64,000 nucleotides of DNA from Antedon mediterranea (Eukaryota; Echinodermata; Crinoidea; Comatulida; Antedonidae), in assembly GCF_964355755.1 (NCBI RefSeq), contig NC_092680.1:15849001-15913000 (forward strand), written 5' to 3'. Below, in pieces: positions 11,056 to 24,079 of the stretch. The position numbers were made by a program, and so were the translations under genes. Position 1 is the stretch's first letter. Each line of letters begins with the position of its first letter. Under the pieces are notes generated by a model, which searched no databases, had not been told where the DNA came from, and saw only the letters and a program-made list of their open reading frames with translations.

Positions 11056-13493
11056 CTATGGAATTTATTAATAATAATTGCTCTGATTCAACATAAATGA
11101 TTTTATCTATTGATGAAATTCTTGTAATTTTGGTTTTAAGCACGATTTTAATTTTTTTTTAAAGTTAACCGACTTTTGAAGTTGTGGAAAAACTTAACGA
11201 AAATTGTTAAATCTGTTATCTTTCAAATTTGTCACGTGGGTACTTGGCCTAATTAGAACATACAGTATTTCGAAATGAGTAATCTTGATATCCATCCTAT
11301 GTTTTCTATCTAGTGTTTTGTAGTGTATATGAAAATAGGTTTTTATGTAATTTAGTTTAAGCGTTCTTTTCATATCAATGTTAAACTGGTAACAAAGTGG
11401 TAGTGTGGCTTAACAGTACAATGCAAATACATTAATACATGAATCCCTCTACATGTTTATCATTGTTGTAAGTACACACAACTATTTCAATAAACATGCA
11501 ATTAAATAATTGAGACCATACAATGATAATTAATATGTAGAATTATTAGCTTAGTCGTTGCTTTTTTTGTGTGTAGATATTGGGTATGTATATATATATA
11601 TAGGTGCAGTATCCATAGCCATACAACAGTAAGCGTGGTGTAAATGAATCGTTAACGGAGCTACAAAAATATACCCATCCTACCACAGCTCAGTTACTAT
11701 TCAATATCATTACATTGACAAAACAGGTCTTTATGATGTATTTTTTTATAGGCATTTTTTTTTCTTTTGTCAATACTTTTTCAAAGGTGTATACTGTATT
11801 TATATTTACTACATGGATAGTGATGCAAATATATGAATATTATATTTAGTTTGTTATTCAGTAGTCCAGGGTATAGAATATAACATTAAACGGTGACGAC
11901 AGAACTGCATTTGACACAGACATGATGAGTCATCCATTATGTTGCCGTCGTTCCCACAGACATGCATACACTTATCTCTAACTACCATGAACTGATCTGT
12001 TTTATAACAAGTTAAAATTCAATTGTAGAAATTTAGGTTTAAAACTAATCTAACGAATCATTGTGTTCGTTACGTTTGTGATCTGTAAACATTATTAACT
12101 TTCAACAGAACAAAGAATTAATTTGACATCACATGGAAAAATAAACATACTGACATGACTGATAGACTATACATGCTATTATAGAAGGAAAATAGTATGA
12201 TAATTTCAATATTACATTTTAAACAACTACATTTTAAACTTATTCTAAAATAAAAGCATAGACTCTGACTATGAGAACGGTGGTGAGATTTTATATGTTG
12301 AAAGATGTCTTATGTAATGTATAGTAACGCTTTTTGTAAAAAATAATTAGTATTTAATAGCTTCAAAAAGTGTACATTATATCGAAACAAGCTCACGTAA
12401 TTGGATTAACCTATACAGAAAACTTAATAGCCAATTTAACCGAATTAGACTAAATACTGCAGGAAAATTGGCCAACTGATAATCTAGTAGAATTTTGCCA
12501 AAAATTGAATTTAGGGATAGGTTATAAAGTCAAGTTTTTAAAGAAAAATTGCAGAAAAAACAGGATATAATACATTATAAAAATAAAAAATTCCCAATGA
12601 AAAGTGAGAAAATTGACACTTATAGAGTGTGGTTATCAATATCAAAGAAAAAGTGCACTTGAGTGACATAGCGAAAATTGAATAATTAGTTGACAATGTA
12701 ATTGATACAGCTACAGTAAATCTCTATAGGTATATCTTGTTATTTTAGCACAGGATAGGCGTAGATAAACTGTTGATTTTTATTATAGGAATTTCCTTTT
12801 TCCGAAATTCACCTGTACAACGCCCTCAAATTGATTCTTGCAAGATCACTGGACATCCTATAATTAATTACCTATTATTTCACGTTATTAAATCCAATAC
12901 TATTGCTTCCGTATGTTGTTCTTTGTCGTCTTTGATAAGAACATTGTTAACTTAATTATTTAATATTGGTAATTATGTTTGCAACGGCACAATTTGTTAA
13001 ATCAGGGAAGTGCGATAGAGATACACTCTCTTTAAATGAACTTTAGCTGCTTCTGAAAGCATGTATCAGCATTTTAAAAGAAGACTCGCTTATGATTTTA
13101 GTTGGATAAAACGTGAATTCCGCTGGGTTATTTAAGCATGATTATTAGAATAAATCGCATTAGGTTGTGAAATTCACAAAGGAATAATAGTCATATTTTG
13201 TTTTCTTTGTCTGATTTATCAGAACTTTTCATGTGCTATTCAATACTAAATAGTATCTTAGCTTTTAGATACTTTATATAATATTATGTGAATTGTTAAA
13301 ACATTTACATTATTTTAATATATCAACATTATTCTGAACAATGCCATAAAAATGTTCTCTTCTATTTTTTTACTCTGTATAATTAATAATAAAAAACTGA
13401 ATTTTATTTACTTTAAATTTATCTTTAGGCAATGTGACCAATAGTAAACTAATCACTGTCCTATCATGTAATCTTCCTGATACAGGGCTATTT
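11056..13493. other. AT-rich intergenic spacer
   Basis: Nothing supportable as a gene. Short TA runs near 11588-11602 and scattered AT-rich low-complexity sequence only. Confidence 0.6.
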
Positions 13494-13672
13494 TGTGAAT
13501 CAGTTCACTGAGGTAACCCCCTAATCTTTTCAAATAATGAACTGGGTTCTTTAAAGTGCACACAGGTTATAACTGTGTACACTGGACGACATATGCTTTA
13601 TAGTCCTTATCTGAGAGGACTCTATCCACCAACCAGAACTAGGAGCGAGTCCGCCTCGAACCCTTGCATCTT
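13494..13672 (-). mobile_element. SINE family 1, 5'-truncated copy
   Basis: The minus strand begins at a B-box-like GGGTTCGAGGC and continues through a body shared with the fuller copy at 19579-19803: TCCTCTCAGATAAGGACTAT, CAGTGTACAC, TGCACTTTAAAGAACC and GGGGGTTAC in the same order. The A-box half is replaced by unrelated sequence. Confidence 0.7.
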
Positions 13673-15708
13673 TATGTACGGTAAACGGGGCCCTGCGCAA
13701 AGCTTCACAACAGTTTCATCTTGCCATATTGTTAGTATCATCATGTTATGGAATACCTGATACGACGAGCATGTCATCGTATCAGTGCCCATTCGGAGGT
13801 TTTACATACTATAGTTTCAACCGCATTGTGAACTGTTAACGAAGAATAATCTGCCAATTTGTAACGTGTTTTAAGGCCCATGGTACTGTTAAGCTGTATT
13901 TCGGACATCATAATTACCGGTTAAGGCCAAAATGTCACAATTTTCTGATTCTTGAATACGTTTTAACTTTCCGGACATTGAAAGTGACCCTTATCTATTT
14001 CTGGTACCATATCAGAGAATCCTTGACTTCACCCATCTTCATTATCTATTTTCGGCCATTTTCCGCAGGTCGTCCAAGAATATTTTTTAAGAAACAATTT
14101 GTATATGACTTTTTTGAAAAAAATCTTGATTACTGAGGTGACTGATATTTCCACGGTCAGTGACATGTGTCATTGAGACATCTTAAATCGTCTGTCACAT
14201 GTAACTTCAGGTCTTAACAGGTGCGTATCTATTTCGATAGGTTTTAGACGTTGTTCTACTGTTTTTGGCATACCAAGGGTAGACAAGAATTACCTACGAA
14301 GGTCTACATACTCATCTTCATTACAATAATAAATAAATCCCCTATCAATCAATATTAATTTACAAACGTAGGCCCTACTACTCACTGAGTAGTACTCACA
14401 ATGTTTGATGTGCGCCAGTTTTGGGAGTTCGTGGGATTCATGGGGGTACGTACCCTGTACAACGCTTACGTGTTTTAATTCTTTGAAAAAATACAAGTAC
14501 TGTTATCGGAGCAGAAATATTTATTCAATACAATTTAGATTGTTTATTTCAGAAAAAACATACAAAAGACACAAAATATGAAATTAACTGAACTTGCCAG
14601 AAATAGGTCTGTAATGTGTGGATATTTGGAACTATATTCAAGTCAAGTAATATGAGTCATTATGGAAATGGGATTTGTAACTCTAATTTTGGTTGAATTT
14701 CTGTTTCATGGTTGTATATACATTCCCATAAGATCCAGTTAAACGCCTAAATCATTTCGGCATTTAACGTGAACTTGGTTGTACAAAGAACGAGGATGGC
14801 ACACTATTGATCGTTTTATGGCGCTTTTTTTATGAGACATTTTAGTTCCTATGTTTAATGCAAATTATAAAATGTTCATTAAAATATAAATAAAGAAAAT
14901 GTGTCAGATTAGAAACAAGGAATAGTTAATGAAAACATCGACATAGTCAATTGAGATTTGGGATAAATGGAGATTAACATGATCTGGGTAGAAATAAGAA
15001 GATTAATTTCCGATTTATTCCACACGATTAGTATAATTAAAACGGATTCACAAAAATTGAAAACAGGTGATACTCTTCCCAAACGTCCATCCCAAACGAT
15101 AATTATGATAGGAATAACTTAACTTGTTAATTTAAGTTGTAATGGGTTAGAAACTCATTAAAAATAATTTCAGTAATGTATAACTAATAATGTGCAATTA
15201 TTAATTAATTGACATCACCTATGTTTTTACTCTATACACAGACAGAGTCGTTTTCTAAACATTAAAGTTTTATAATCGTAATCGTTTATTTTGTTCACAT
15301 AAAATAGATCCAATGATTAACATAGAAGACATCTAAAGAGGGTGGAGGATATACACTTCTTGAGCACGATAGTGGGCTTGTAGGCCTATCACTTTGTCTC
15401 CTAACGCCCTTCTTTTCATTCTTTAATTCTTGTTTATCACGCTGAAAGGAATTTCGATCGGTAGTAGAATATGTATATATTAGAAAATTCCATTAAATGT
15501 AGCATATAATATAGAAACTATGTTAAACTTAAAATGAATCGTGAAGGTAAATAGGTTTATAATATGTGTGTGTATAGTATATATATTTGTAATGGATGTA
15601 ATATAAGGTCAAAACATACAAACTGTGAAAGAAAAAATTGCTCAAACTGTGAAAGGAAACAAACCAAAATGTATTAATAGAGAGTAAATTTAAGTAGTAA
15701 ATTTAAGC
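13673..15708. other. AT-rich intergenic spacer
   Basis: No gene seen. Open frames are short and biased to Ile, Lys and Asn. Confidence 0.55.
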
Positions 15709-15796
15709 GTCGGTTGGTCGGTCGATTTGTCGGTCGGTCGGTTGGTCGGTAAACACTAACTTGAGCAAGCGACTGCAGCCATGTATATGTCCTTGG
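15709..15796 (+). mobile_element. CGGT/hairpin dispersed repeat, copy B (5' part missing)
   Basis: Starts within the CGGT core, then shows GTAAACACTAAC, the GCGACTGCAGCC block and a TATATGTCCTTG end, matching the 3' half of the copy at 57503-57615. Confidence 0.65.
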
Positions 15797-18700
15797 TAAA
15801 GCATACTTTTACTGCATTGATTGTATGTGCATGTATAGATATACAGTATAAAAGTACCTTTTTAACTACTTTATTTAATTGTACTGTTTTATATTTTTAC
15901 ATAAATGTATAGTATGTATTTGTATAATGTACCGTTGTATAGTAATAGAATAAATAAATGTGGGTGACCCCCACCCCCCCCCCCCCGAAAAAGAAAAAAA
16001 AACGCCAGTCATTATTGTAATAAATCATATGTTTCAATTACTATCATAATTTGTTATCCCGACAAGAATCTAAATGCTTATCAGTTGAGGCCTAGCATTT
16101 ACGTGGATGTAGGTTATTCCTTCGTTACATTCGTTATTTCCATTTTATCAATAATACTGTCATCAGAATGTCAAAAAGATAAATCCGTAAGGAATTTAAC
16201 TTAAATAATCAAGCTAATCGTAAGCTGTCATTTAAATATCATAACTATCAAGAGAAAGGGAAAGTAAGAGTACTCATCATCTTGATATAGTAATTGATGA
16301 CGTCACAACAACTTCTCTAGATTTTAAATAAAAGTTACTCTTTTTTGCTGATTGTAAATGGAGCTTCATTGTACTGTATCATCACTATCTTATATTGTTA
16401 TACTGATGATTTTTATGAAAATATACTTATCTCAGACTGACAACAAGGCTACAATTAGTGGAGTTCAAAGTTCAAAAACATTTCAATAACAGTTATATTA
16501 GCAAGTAAAAAAATTATATATAAACAAATAGATCAGAACAAACTTATATAAAACAAGACCATTATCAGAATCACTGTTAATGTCAGGCCACAACACACAG
16601 GTGGTTTACAATCGACATCATAATATTTAAATTAAATTACTGATGACAACCAATGAATATTAAATAACCTTTAATATTGAATTGAACTATAAGAAACACT
16701 TCATTTCGAAAAGTCAATACAGTTTTAAATACTGGAGAAAATGCAAGTATGACAAGGCCTCCACTGTGAGAAAGAATTGAAATTGATAAATTCAAATGGA
16801 AATTACCAAATTCGTCATGCTGGAATAAATTGGCATTACATGTTATAGGTTAGAGCTGTGTTAAGCTCTTTGTTGCATGGTGCACGCGATGCAACAGGTA
16901 GATTTGTCAATGATTGTGCTGTTTATATTATTAGCACTGTATTATGATGTTCCAAAAAAAAAATCAGGAAAAAGGTGCTATCATTACAGTACAATAGAAC
17001 TCCTCTTCTGACACAACACTATTTTAGGAGACATTTTGGAACTTTGATTTTCCATTAAAATTTGTTGCAGTACTGTATTTCTTTCTAGTGAAAATAAAAA
17101 GATAAATATTTGTTTGAATTATACAACATTTTTAGGAATGCATAATTTCATCGATGGTCAGAAATCTTTATAAAGCTTTGCTGTTATTAGTTATGAAAAA
17201 TGTTGTTGTGGGCACCGATTTGGAGCAAGAGCAGTTAATGTTGTTCAGGCCTACGCATATTGATTGCTCCTGACAAGTTTGTTCTTGATATAACATGCCG
17301 AATAAATGTCATTATTATTATATGAGAGACGTAGGCCTAAACTATGATATTTTTTTGGATCTGCATATAGTATAGTATAACTTTAAGAACAGGGAACCGT
17401 GCAACTAAACTCTCTGCTACTATAAAAATAAACATTCCTCAAAATCTATGAATATATTACTGTACTATAAATTCCTATAGCTCAGTGACTAAGGAATCTA
17501 AGCATAAAGAGAATTTCAGTCATATATTACAAACGAATAAAACGACATGATATAACGTGTTAGTGGTTACGATTATCTTATATAATTTGTATTTATCGAA
17601 AGATAACAATGAAGATTTGGTTAACACTAAATGCTGTAGCTGGATCTACCAGATTAATTAAAATCAAAAATACTAATTCTGTAAATGCATAAGCTTTGTA
17701 TCTAAACAGCTGGTCTAATGTGTAACATGAACTCTTTAACTTTATACAAGACTTAACTCGACGAATAATAATAGAAAACACACAAACACATTTGTTATTA
17801 GGCACTTTGTATAAGTATCTTTATATTGATGATTTAGAACGAAAAGGCGAGCATTTCAGAAATTAAATCTATTGGTCAGGTAATTGTCAGAACTTTAATC
17901 AAAGTTAATAATATTTAATGTTAATCTTTTAACTGAAATTCTACATTTTTCCTTCTGAAACTTTTGCTTATTGTTTTACAATATTATATTTTACCCATTG
18001 TCCGGAAAATAAAAATAATGCATAATATCTATCGTGTTGAACTAAATTATTGAATTATTCGAAATATTGTGCAAAATCAATGAATAAATAACCCTGTAGT
18101 GACCTAAGCCCAGGTACCGATACCTAAGACCCACTCATCTTTATACTGTGAGTCATTATAGTTTCAACAAGTTTGATGTTGTTTGGAAAAAAACGAACAT
18201 GACATTTCTTTGCAAACAAGAAACGATGCGTCCATCAAAGCCCATATGTTGTCATTCCGAACTTTTGCAAACCTGTTCAATAAGACTACAAATTATACTA
18301 TTTATCTAGTCAATGTGACTCACCAATTCCAACAGATACAATTGCTGTAACATTGTTTGATCAGGAATGCATACGTATTCTTATAATAAGAAACACAAGT
18401 CTCCTATTTAACAATAATTAATCGCAAAGTTACTTCAAGAGTGTCATGCCAAAAAGTCTAAATAAAAAATCGATAACAATACATGAATAAAGACAATAAT
18501 AGCTCAAAAAATGGTTTTGTCCAAACTTAGATTTAGATTTAGCATAATGTTGAAAAAAAAGTGAAATAAAATAATTATGATGGAATTCATTATCTAAATT
18601 AGTAGCAAGAGAGAAGAGAGTAAAATATTCACTATACATTAAATCTATTACGAAATAACTGTGTAACATGTAATTTAACTTTTCCACATATTTAACCATG

Positions 18701-19578
18701 TTAATATCTCATAATTCATACATCAATATTCAAAACAATTAGAGGAAGGATCTGGGGTTCATTATCGGGGAAGGTGCAAATGAATTTAGTAATTAAAAAA
18801 AAAATTATTTAACTGATATTAGGCCTATCTACATGAGTAAAAAGAGTAGTACAATATTCAATATACAATACATATATTACAAAATAAGTGTGTAACGTTT
18901 AATTTAACTCTTCCACATATTTAACCCTTTTAAGGCTCATCTTTTTTAGTCTAATTCATGCACCAATTTTCTCAATAAAGTAAGTACAACCGTTTGGCGT
19001 AATTGGTAATTGCAGTAACTGACCCTTGTTTCCTAAATTTTAACGTTTAAATGCATGTTCAGACGATGTACCTCTATCGTCAAAACAATTAGAGGAAGGA
19101 TCTGGTGCTCATTATCGGGGAAGGTGCAAATGATGTTAGTAATTTAAAACTTGCAATCTCTACACATCTTTATCAGAATTTCCTTCCTACCGGGGTTACC
19201 ACGGAAGGGAAATTTGTGATAACACAATTTTAAACGAGATTTATTTCAACCAGGTAAATCTTCTTATCAAGCGTGTAAACCATATTCGAAAACAAATTGA
19301 TTTCAGTGACAATACACCGTTAACACTATAATATAAAGGTATAATATTCACATTAATTTAGTCCTATCTTGTTCATATTTGTCTTCAACATGATGATGAC
19401 CTAAACAGACAAACCTTTTCTCTATTTTTTCTCGCTTAAGTTAAAAACATCTTCTTCTTCCAATTTAGTGCAATTTTCAGACTTGAAGATTATAGCAATT
19501 TTGGTGGGATGTGAATTGAGTTAGTTTTTGTAAAGACCAATTTGCACAGTGGCTGTGTGTGACAGTGGCTGTGTTTGT
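15797..19578. other. AT-rich spacer with a local duplication
   Basis: No gene seen. A C-run followed by an A-rich run lies at about 15969-16004. Two related segments (about 18600-18790 and 18835-19140) share a TTCCACATATTTAACC stretch and then a ~55-bp block beginning CAAAACAATTAGAGGAAGGA at 18731 and 19081, so a local duplication occurred with extra sequence in the second copy. Confidence 0.55.
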
Positions 19579-19803
19579 GTGGACTAGTACACCGGAGTAA
19601 CCCCCTACTCGTCTCGAAAGATGTACTAGGTTCTTTAAAGTGCACATGAGCTATGTGTACACTGGACCTACGGTTTATAGTCCTTATCCGAGAAGACTCG
19701 TTCTACCACCAGAACCATGGAGCGAGTGAGCCTCGAACCCTTGCCGATGTTATGGCTACGTAATTACGGTTCCACTGTCTTAACCGCTCGGCCACTCACT
19801 CGC
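19579..19803 (-). mobile_element. SINE family 1, fuller copy with tRNA-Ser/Leu-like head
   Basis: The minus strand begins GCGAGTGAGTGGCCGAGCGG (A box) and has the B box GGGTTCGAGGCTC about 55 nt on, followed by CACTCGC, which pairs perfectly with the first seven bases as an acceptor stem. The A/B spacing fits a long-variable-arm tRNA such as Ser or Leu. The anticodon stem does not pair well and a body of about 140 nt follows, so it is a SINE, not a working tRNA gene. The body ends in AGGGGGTTACTCCGG. Confidence 0.75.
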
Positions 19804-22240
19804 ATTCGTAATGGTTACTCTTTTATAGTTCATTAATCTAACCTTTTGTCAGCCTATCTCTCTCTCAAAAAGTATATGTGTATCCTTAACCAAACAAAGG
19901 ATATTAACACTGAACTAAACTGACTTATCTTTCAGGATGATGTTATCGAGTGATTTTGGTCCTTAGCGGTTTCAATCTTATTTCACTTCTTTCATTAGGC
20001 AGGATCTTCTTAGATAATAAAATATCATTTCTAATTTACAGAAAATGAATTGGTAAAGCTCATTGCAACTTTCTTATATATTTTTGAAAGGATATAGAGT
20101 AACAACATCAAGAACAACTTAGCATTAAATAACGAATACTCAATTGATGAGGATACCGTCAAAAGAAAAGCTTACAAGATAAATTAAAGGAAATCGAAGT
20201 ATCAATATTATTACACTGCAACCAATCACCAATAATTACCATGTCACCGAAAGACTTAACTTATAACATGTAATTATTCATTATCTTTGCAAATATCACT
20301 TTACGTGTTCAGTGTTTATTATAATTAAAAGGCAAATTATCATTGTGGACTTCTACCATAAATCGGTGCTCGTAGTCTATTTTTAACTATTTAAAATGAA
20401 AGTAGAATAAAAAAGACCAAATATGATAATTATGATTTCCATAATTGTGTTTCCTGGGCGAGGTTTATCATTTTTAAATCAACATCTACTTAAACGATCT
20501 GTCATAGCAGTGACGTAATAAGCTTGAGCCAGGATCAGATTAAAACATGACTCCAACACATGGAATAGAGCCAATACTGAGTTTGAGAACTAAACAAAAT
20601 AACTAAATTATATATTATTGAAATTTCCGCTTTAGCCATATATAATGTTAGTCATTGTTGCATGCAGAAAACTGGTAAATGTTTATAATAGTATAAAATA
20701 ATAATTGTATATTGTTACCATTTGTGAAATGTGTATTTGATCACTGAAATATTATAATGCCTTCATTGAATTAACCTATTTAACACTTCTCTCTGTATTG
20801 TTCTGACATTGGAGTAAAGTAAACTTGATAATTATGAATGAATTGGGCCAAGGAAACTGCAATACAAAATACATGTTTAATTATAAGAGCTACATCCAAT
20901 GAAGGCAATATAACAACTGCCTTGTATAATGTAGAAATAGAAATAATGTTTTACAAAATTGCATGCTTCTTCTTTCTTATCCTCTGTTTGATCAAGACAA
21001 TATAACAACTGCCTTGATCAAACAGAGGATAAGAGAGAAGCATGTACTTTCGTAAAACATTATTTCTATTTTTATTTTACATTATACATTTTCATACATA
21101 CTCGAATATAATTACCTATTTTTTATCGATGTTTATAATATAATATAATATAAAATTATACATTTTATAAGATGAGTTATTATTTTTTCGCAAACCTTCT
21201 AAATTCATTATTGTATATTTTAGGACAAATACATTAAGGTGGTGATTAACCGTCCCTCCCCATTTCTAATATTGTGTGATTCACTCGACCATTTCCGAAC
21301 CTGACAATTGTTGGAATCGATGAGAAAGGGGAAAGACCACCTGGAGGTGTAAGTCACATCTAGTGATACGTCGATCATTGTGTCGTGATTTTTGACCTAC
21401 CAATAAAGCCTTTTAATTTATGACAATTAAATCTCTCTCGTATAGTGACATGATAACCCTTGATATTTTTGCGAAACACACACTTGCTCATATTTTTTTT
21501 TTAATTTGTAGGCTAACAGCGAATTATTGCATTAGGAGACTTACCAATATGTTCACACAGTACAATTCCACTACTTTTCACTACTAACAGCAAGTATACA
21601 TCATCTATATTATAAGATGGATATACCACGTCCTAGCACTTAATTAACCTTACCCTCTATTAAACGAGTACGGTATACATTCAATTGATAATTTTGCTAA
21701 TTTGTTTAATGCAGTGTATTCAGTAATGATTGTAACATGACGATTATAGATAATAATAATAATAGGGTTATTGATAGAAAATCTAATAATGTGAAATAAT
21801 ATTAGATAGTAATTAAACAGCAGCAATATTAGTTTAAGGGTACCGTAGTTTACGTTCTAACTAATCAACCTCTGATTCATTATTATTATTATTATATTTC
21901 TTAATTTAGTTATCGCACTACTAGTATCCTTAAATGTTTGACAGTAAATAATAACAAAAACCTTCGATGAGGTCTCCAATTATTACAATTTATTAAAGTT
22001 TCCTGTATTCCTAATTACGGGTGAAAGATTTTACTTCCTCGATAGAGTTATTAGAAGAGGGCAGGCTCTGTTACTTAGGTCTAGTAATTTCTTATTTATT
22101 ACTTTAGCACAACGGTATTCAATGTATTATAATTGCTAAATATAATCCATGTTGAAATTCGTTTAAGTGAGTTGATTGCATTAAAAGATTTGTAAGTTAA
22201 CATTTTTAATAATAATAAGATGAAATAGCTTGCTTAGTGT
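19804..22240. other. AT-rich spacer upstream of receptor 2
   Basis: Apart from the foldback at 20926-21088 and ATT/AAT microsatellite runs (near 21753 and 21880), I see nothing supportable. The promoter of receptor 2 must lie near its right end, but no clear TATA box stands out. Confidence 0.5.
20926..21088. repeat. Foldback structure with ~70-bp imperfect inverted arms
   Basis: The left arm, from GTAGAAATAG through TCCTCTGTTTGATCAAG, is matched in reverse complement by the right arm from CTTGATCAAACAGAGGATAA to ACATTATTTC, with a few mismatches and small indels. A second word, CAATATAACAACTGCCTT, occurs at about 20905 and again in the loop near 20998. It is probably a small foldback transposon or its remnant. 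Confidence 0.75.
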
Positions 22241-22309
22241 CACCGATCAAACTTGATTGAGGGAACGTGACCTCGGAAGGGGCTGTTGTTGAACTTTATG
22301 ACGTATTGC

Positions 22310-22354
22310 AGAGTTGTCTAACGGACAGCAACTCTACATAATTCACTTAGCAGG
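22310..22354 (+). promoter_or_regulatory. 5' leader of receptor 2
   Basis: The leader carries a small hairpin, AGAGTTG at 22310-22316 paired with CAACTCT at 22329-22335, and a possible splice acceptor (ATTCACTTAG, ending 22350) four bases before the ATG. The acceptor would imply an upstream non-coding exon. A TGACGTA word (CRE-like) sits at about 22299. All are position-based readings. Confidence 0.3.
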
Positions 22355-24079
22355 ATGACTCGAACGTATACGGTTGTTGTGGCGGTTTTAGCTTTTTGTT
22401 CTTTGTCTACCGCCACGTTTTGGAGAATTGAGCCAAAAAACGAGACAGTACTGATAGGGACAACGGTCAGATTTCAGTGTGCTATAAATTCGACTCATCA
22501 TGGGAAAGTTTACTGGATTGTACTTCTTAATGGACAGTATCTGAGCATCGGAGATTCCATTAGAGAAAAGATAGACCCTAACATTAGGTCTAGATACTCT
22601 ATAGTTGGAAATAGTTCCAAAGGGGAATTTCACTTGCAAATAAAAAACGTATCGAAGTCAGACGAGAAAACCTTTCTATGTGCTTATATTGGAACTACAC
22701 CATTACCTCCAAAGCAGGCCAAGCTCACAGTACTAGTACCACCAAGCAAAGATTATCCAAAATGTGTAACAGATCCACCCGGAGAGCTAGCAGTGGGACA
22801 GAAGATAACAATAGCCTGTATATCCCTTGGAGGAGACCCGCCGACTCGTTTGGAATGGCAACGACCTGATGGAAAACCAAGTATACTATCAAAGGTTGGT
22901 CGCTATGCCCACACATTTACCTTAAAACCACAGGATAACGGTGTGGTTTTTACTTGTATAGGACGATCTAAAGCTCTTGACAAACCACGATCATGTCAAC
23001 TTATGCCTCTCCATATACCCCCGAAAGCAGAAGTTCACCAGCAATTTCAACCAGCCAGTATCGGCATGGCGGCAAGTTTTTCTTGCAAAGGTGAAGCATT
23101 ACCACATGTACAACATTATTATTGGACATTAGGAGATCAGCTAATAACGAAGACTCCAAGCGTGTTTGATCTAAGGGATAACAATCGTACTCTTGTTATT
23201 TTGAAATCACGTGGAACATATAATGGAACTGAAGTGTCTTGTTTTGTGGACACTCCTTCTGGTTTAAGCGCAAAGGCCAGTACCAAATTTATACTTGCAG
23301 ATTCAGTTGCTGTTGAGGAGTATTTGTTTAAACAAGACTTTTTCTTTTACCTTGTATGTGCGTGTACATGCGCATTGTTTATAATATTAATTATTGCAAT
23401 TACAGTAGGCTGTTTATTGAACAGATCTTTACGATTGAAACAGGCGGAACAGAACTTAAACGCTCAGAAAATATTTAAGGATGTTGATTACGAGCTTACT
23501 CCGTTACAGAAAGAGCTTGCACAGTCTGACCATATGCGCTCCACTAAGAATCTGTACACATTTGACCCAGACCCGCTCGAAGAAAGGGAATACGCATGCA
23601 TTGGAGATTTTACACCTAATGATGAAGAATGTGGTTACCTTGTTCCAACCACAAGGCATCAACCTCCGCCACCTCCTCCTCCACCACTAAACAAGAATTT
23701 ATCATCTTCCATGGTATCTATGTCTACATTTCGGCCGCAGAGTGAGGTTGTGAAAATAGCACAACTCGTTAGTTCTCCACAGCTTGTGACACATAACGGT
23801 CATAGACTGCCAACAATTACTGAGAATTATACAAACTATAAGAAAAGAAGCAATCGATTAAAAAATATCGAGGCACCTGTTTTATGTAATTTGAATACCG
23901 TATCGGAATTATGCAATGCAGTACCCGAGCAAAGAGAAATGCAGTTATATAGCCATGTAGCAAGTGATCCGAAACCACCGATAAAAGACAAAATCTATTC
24001 GAAATATGAAGCTGCTCGTGAATCATCTGTAGTTGGAAAGTCTATATCACGACAAGTATCACAACCACCACGCCGATGA
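22355..24079 (+). CDS. Three-Ig type I membrane receptor, paralogue 2
   Basis: 574 residues in one exon. The ATG has A at -3 and opens a clear signal peptide (about residues 1-20, cut before TFWR). Ig1: C42, W54, C109. Ig2: C137, C155, W168, C201, C214, where the outer pair C137/C214 is extra to the normal Ig disulphide. Ig3: C244, W257, C296. The transmembrane helix spans about 329-355. Several N-glycosylation sequons lie in the ectodomain (e.g. NSTH, NVSK, NRTL). The tail has eight consecutive prolines (437-444), suited to SH3, EVH1 or profilin binding, and tyrosines in YACI (413), YLVP (428, Crk-type YxxP) and YSHV (532). No perfect ITIM or ITAM is present. A cell-surface recognition or adhesion role is inferred; the ligand is unknown. 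Confidence 0.93.
   Translation: MTRTYTVVVAVLAFCSLSTATFWRIEPKNETVLIGTTVRFQCAINSTHHGKVYWIVLLNGQYLSIGDSIREKIDPNIRSRYSIVGNSSKGEFHLQIKNVSKSDEKTFLCAYIGTTPLPPKQAKLTVLVPPSKDYPKCVTDPPGELAVGQKITIACISLGGDPPTRLEWQRPDGKPSILSKVGRYAHTFTLKPQDNGVVFTCIGRSKALDKPRSCQLMPLHIPPKAEVHQQFQPASIGMAASFSCKGEALPHVQHYYWTLGDQLITKTPSVFDLRDNNRTLVILKSRGTYNGTEVSCFVDTPSGLSAKASTKFILADSVAVEEYLFKQDFFFYLVCACTCALFIILIIAITVGCLLNRSLRLKQAEQNLNAQKIFKDVDYELTPLQKELAQSDHMRSTKNLYTFDPDPLEEREYACIGDFTPNDEECGYLVPTTRHQPPPPPPPPLNKNLSSSMVSMSTFRPQSEVVKIAQLVSSPQLVTHNGHRLPTITENYTNYKKRSNRLKNIEAPVLCNLNTVSELCNAVPEQREMQLYSHVASDPKPPIKDKIYSKYEAARESSVVGKSISRQVSQPPRR

Noticed and set aside
19722-19803. Functional tRNA-Ser or tRNA-Leu gene on the minus strand
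   Set aside because: The acceptor stem and boxes are good, but the anticodon stem does not pair and a SINE body follows that recurs at 13494-13672.
23420-24079. Classical ITIM or ITAM in the receptor 2 tail
   Set aside because: YACI and YSHV lack the required hydrophobic or Ser residue at -2, and no pair of Yxx(L/I) has ITAM spacing.
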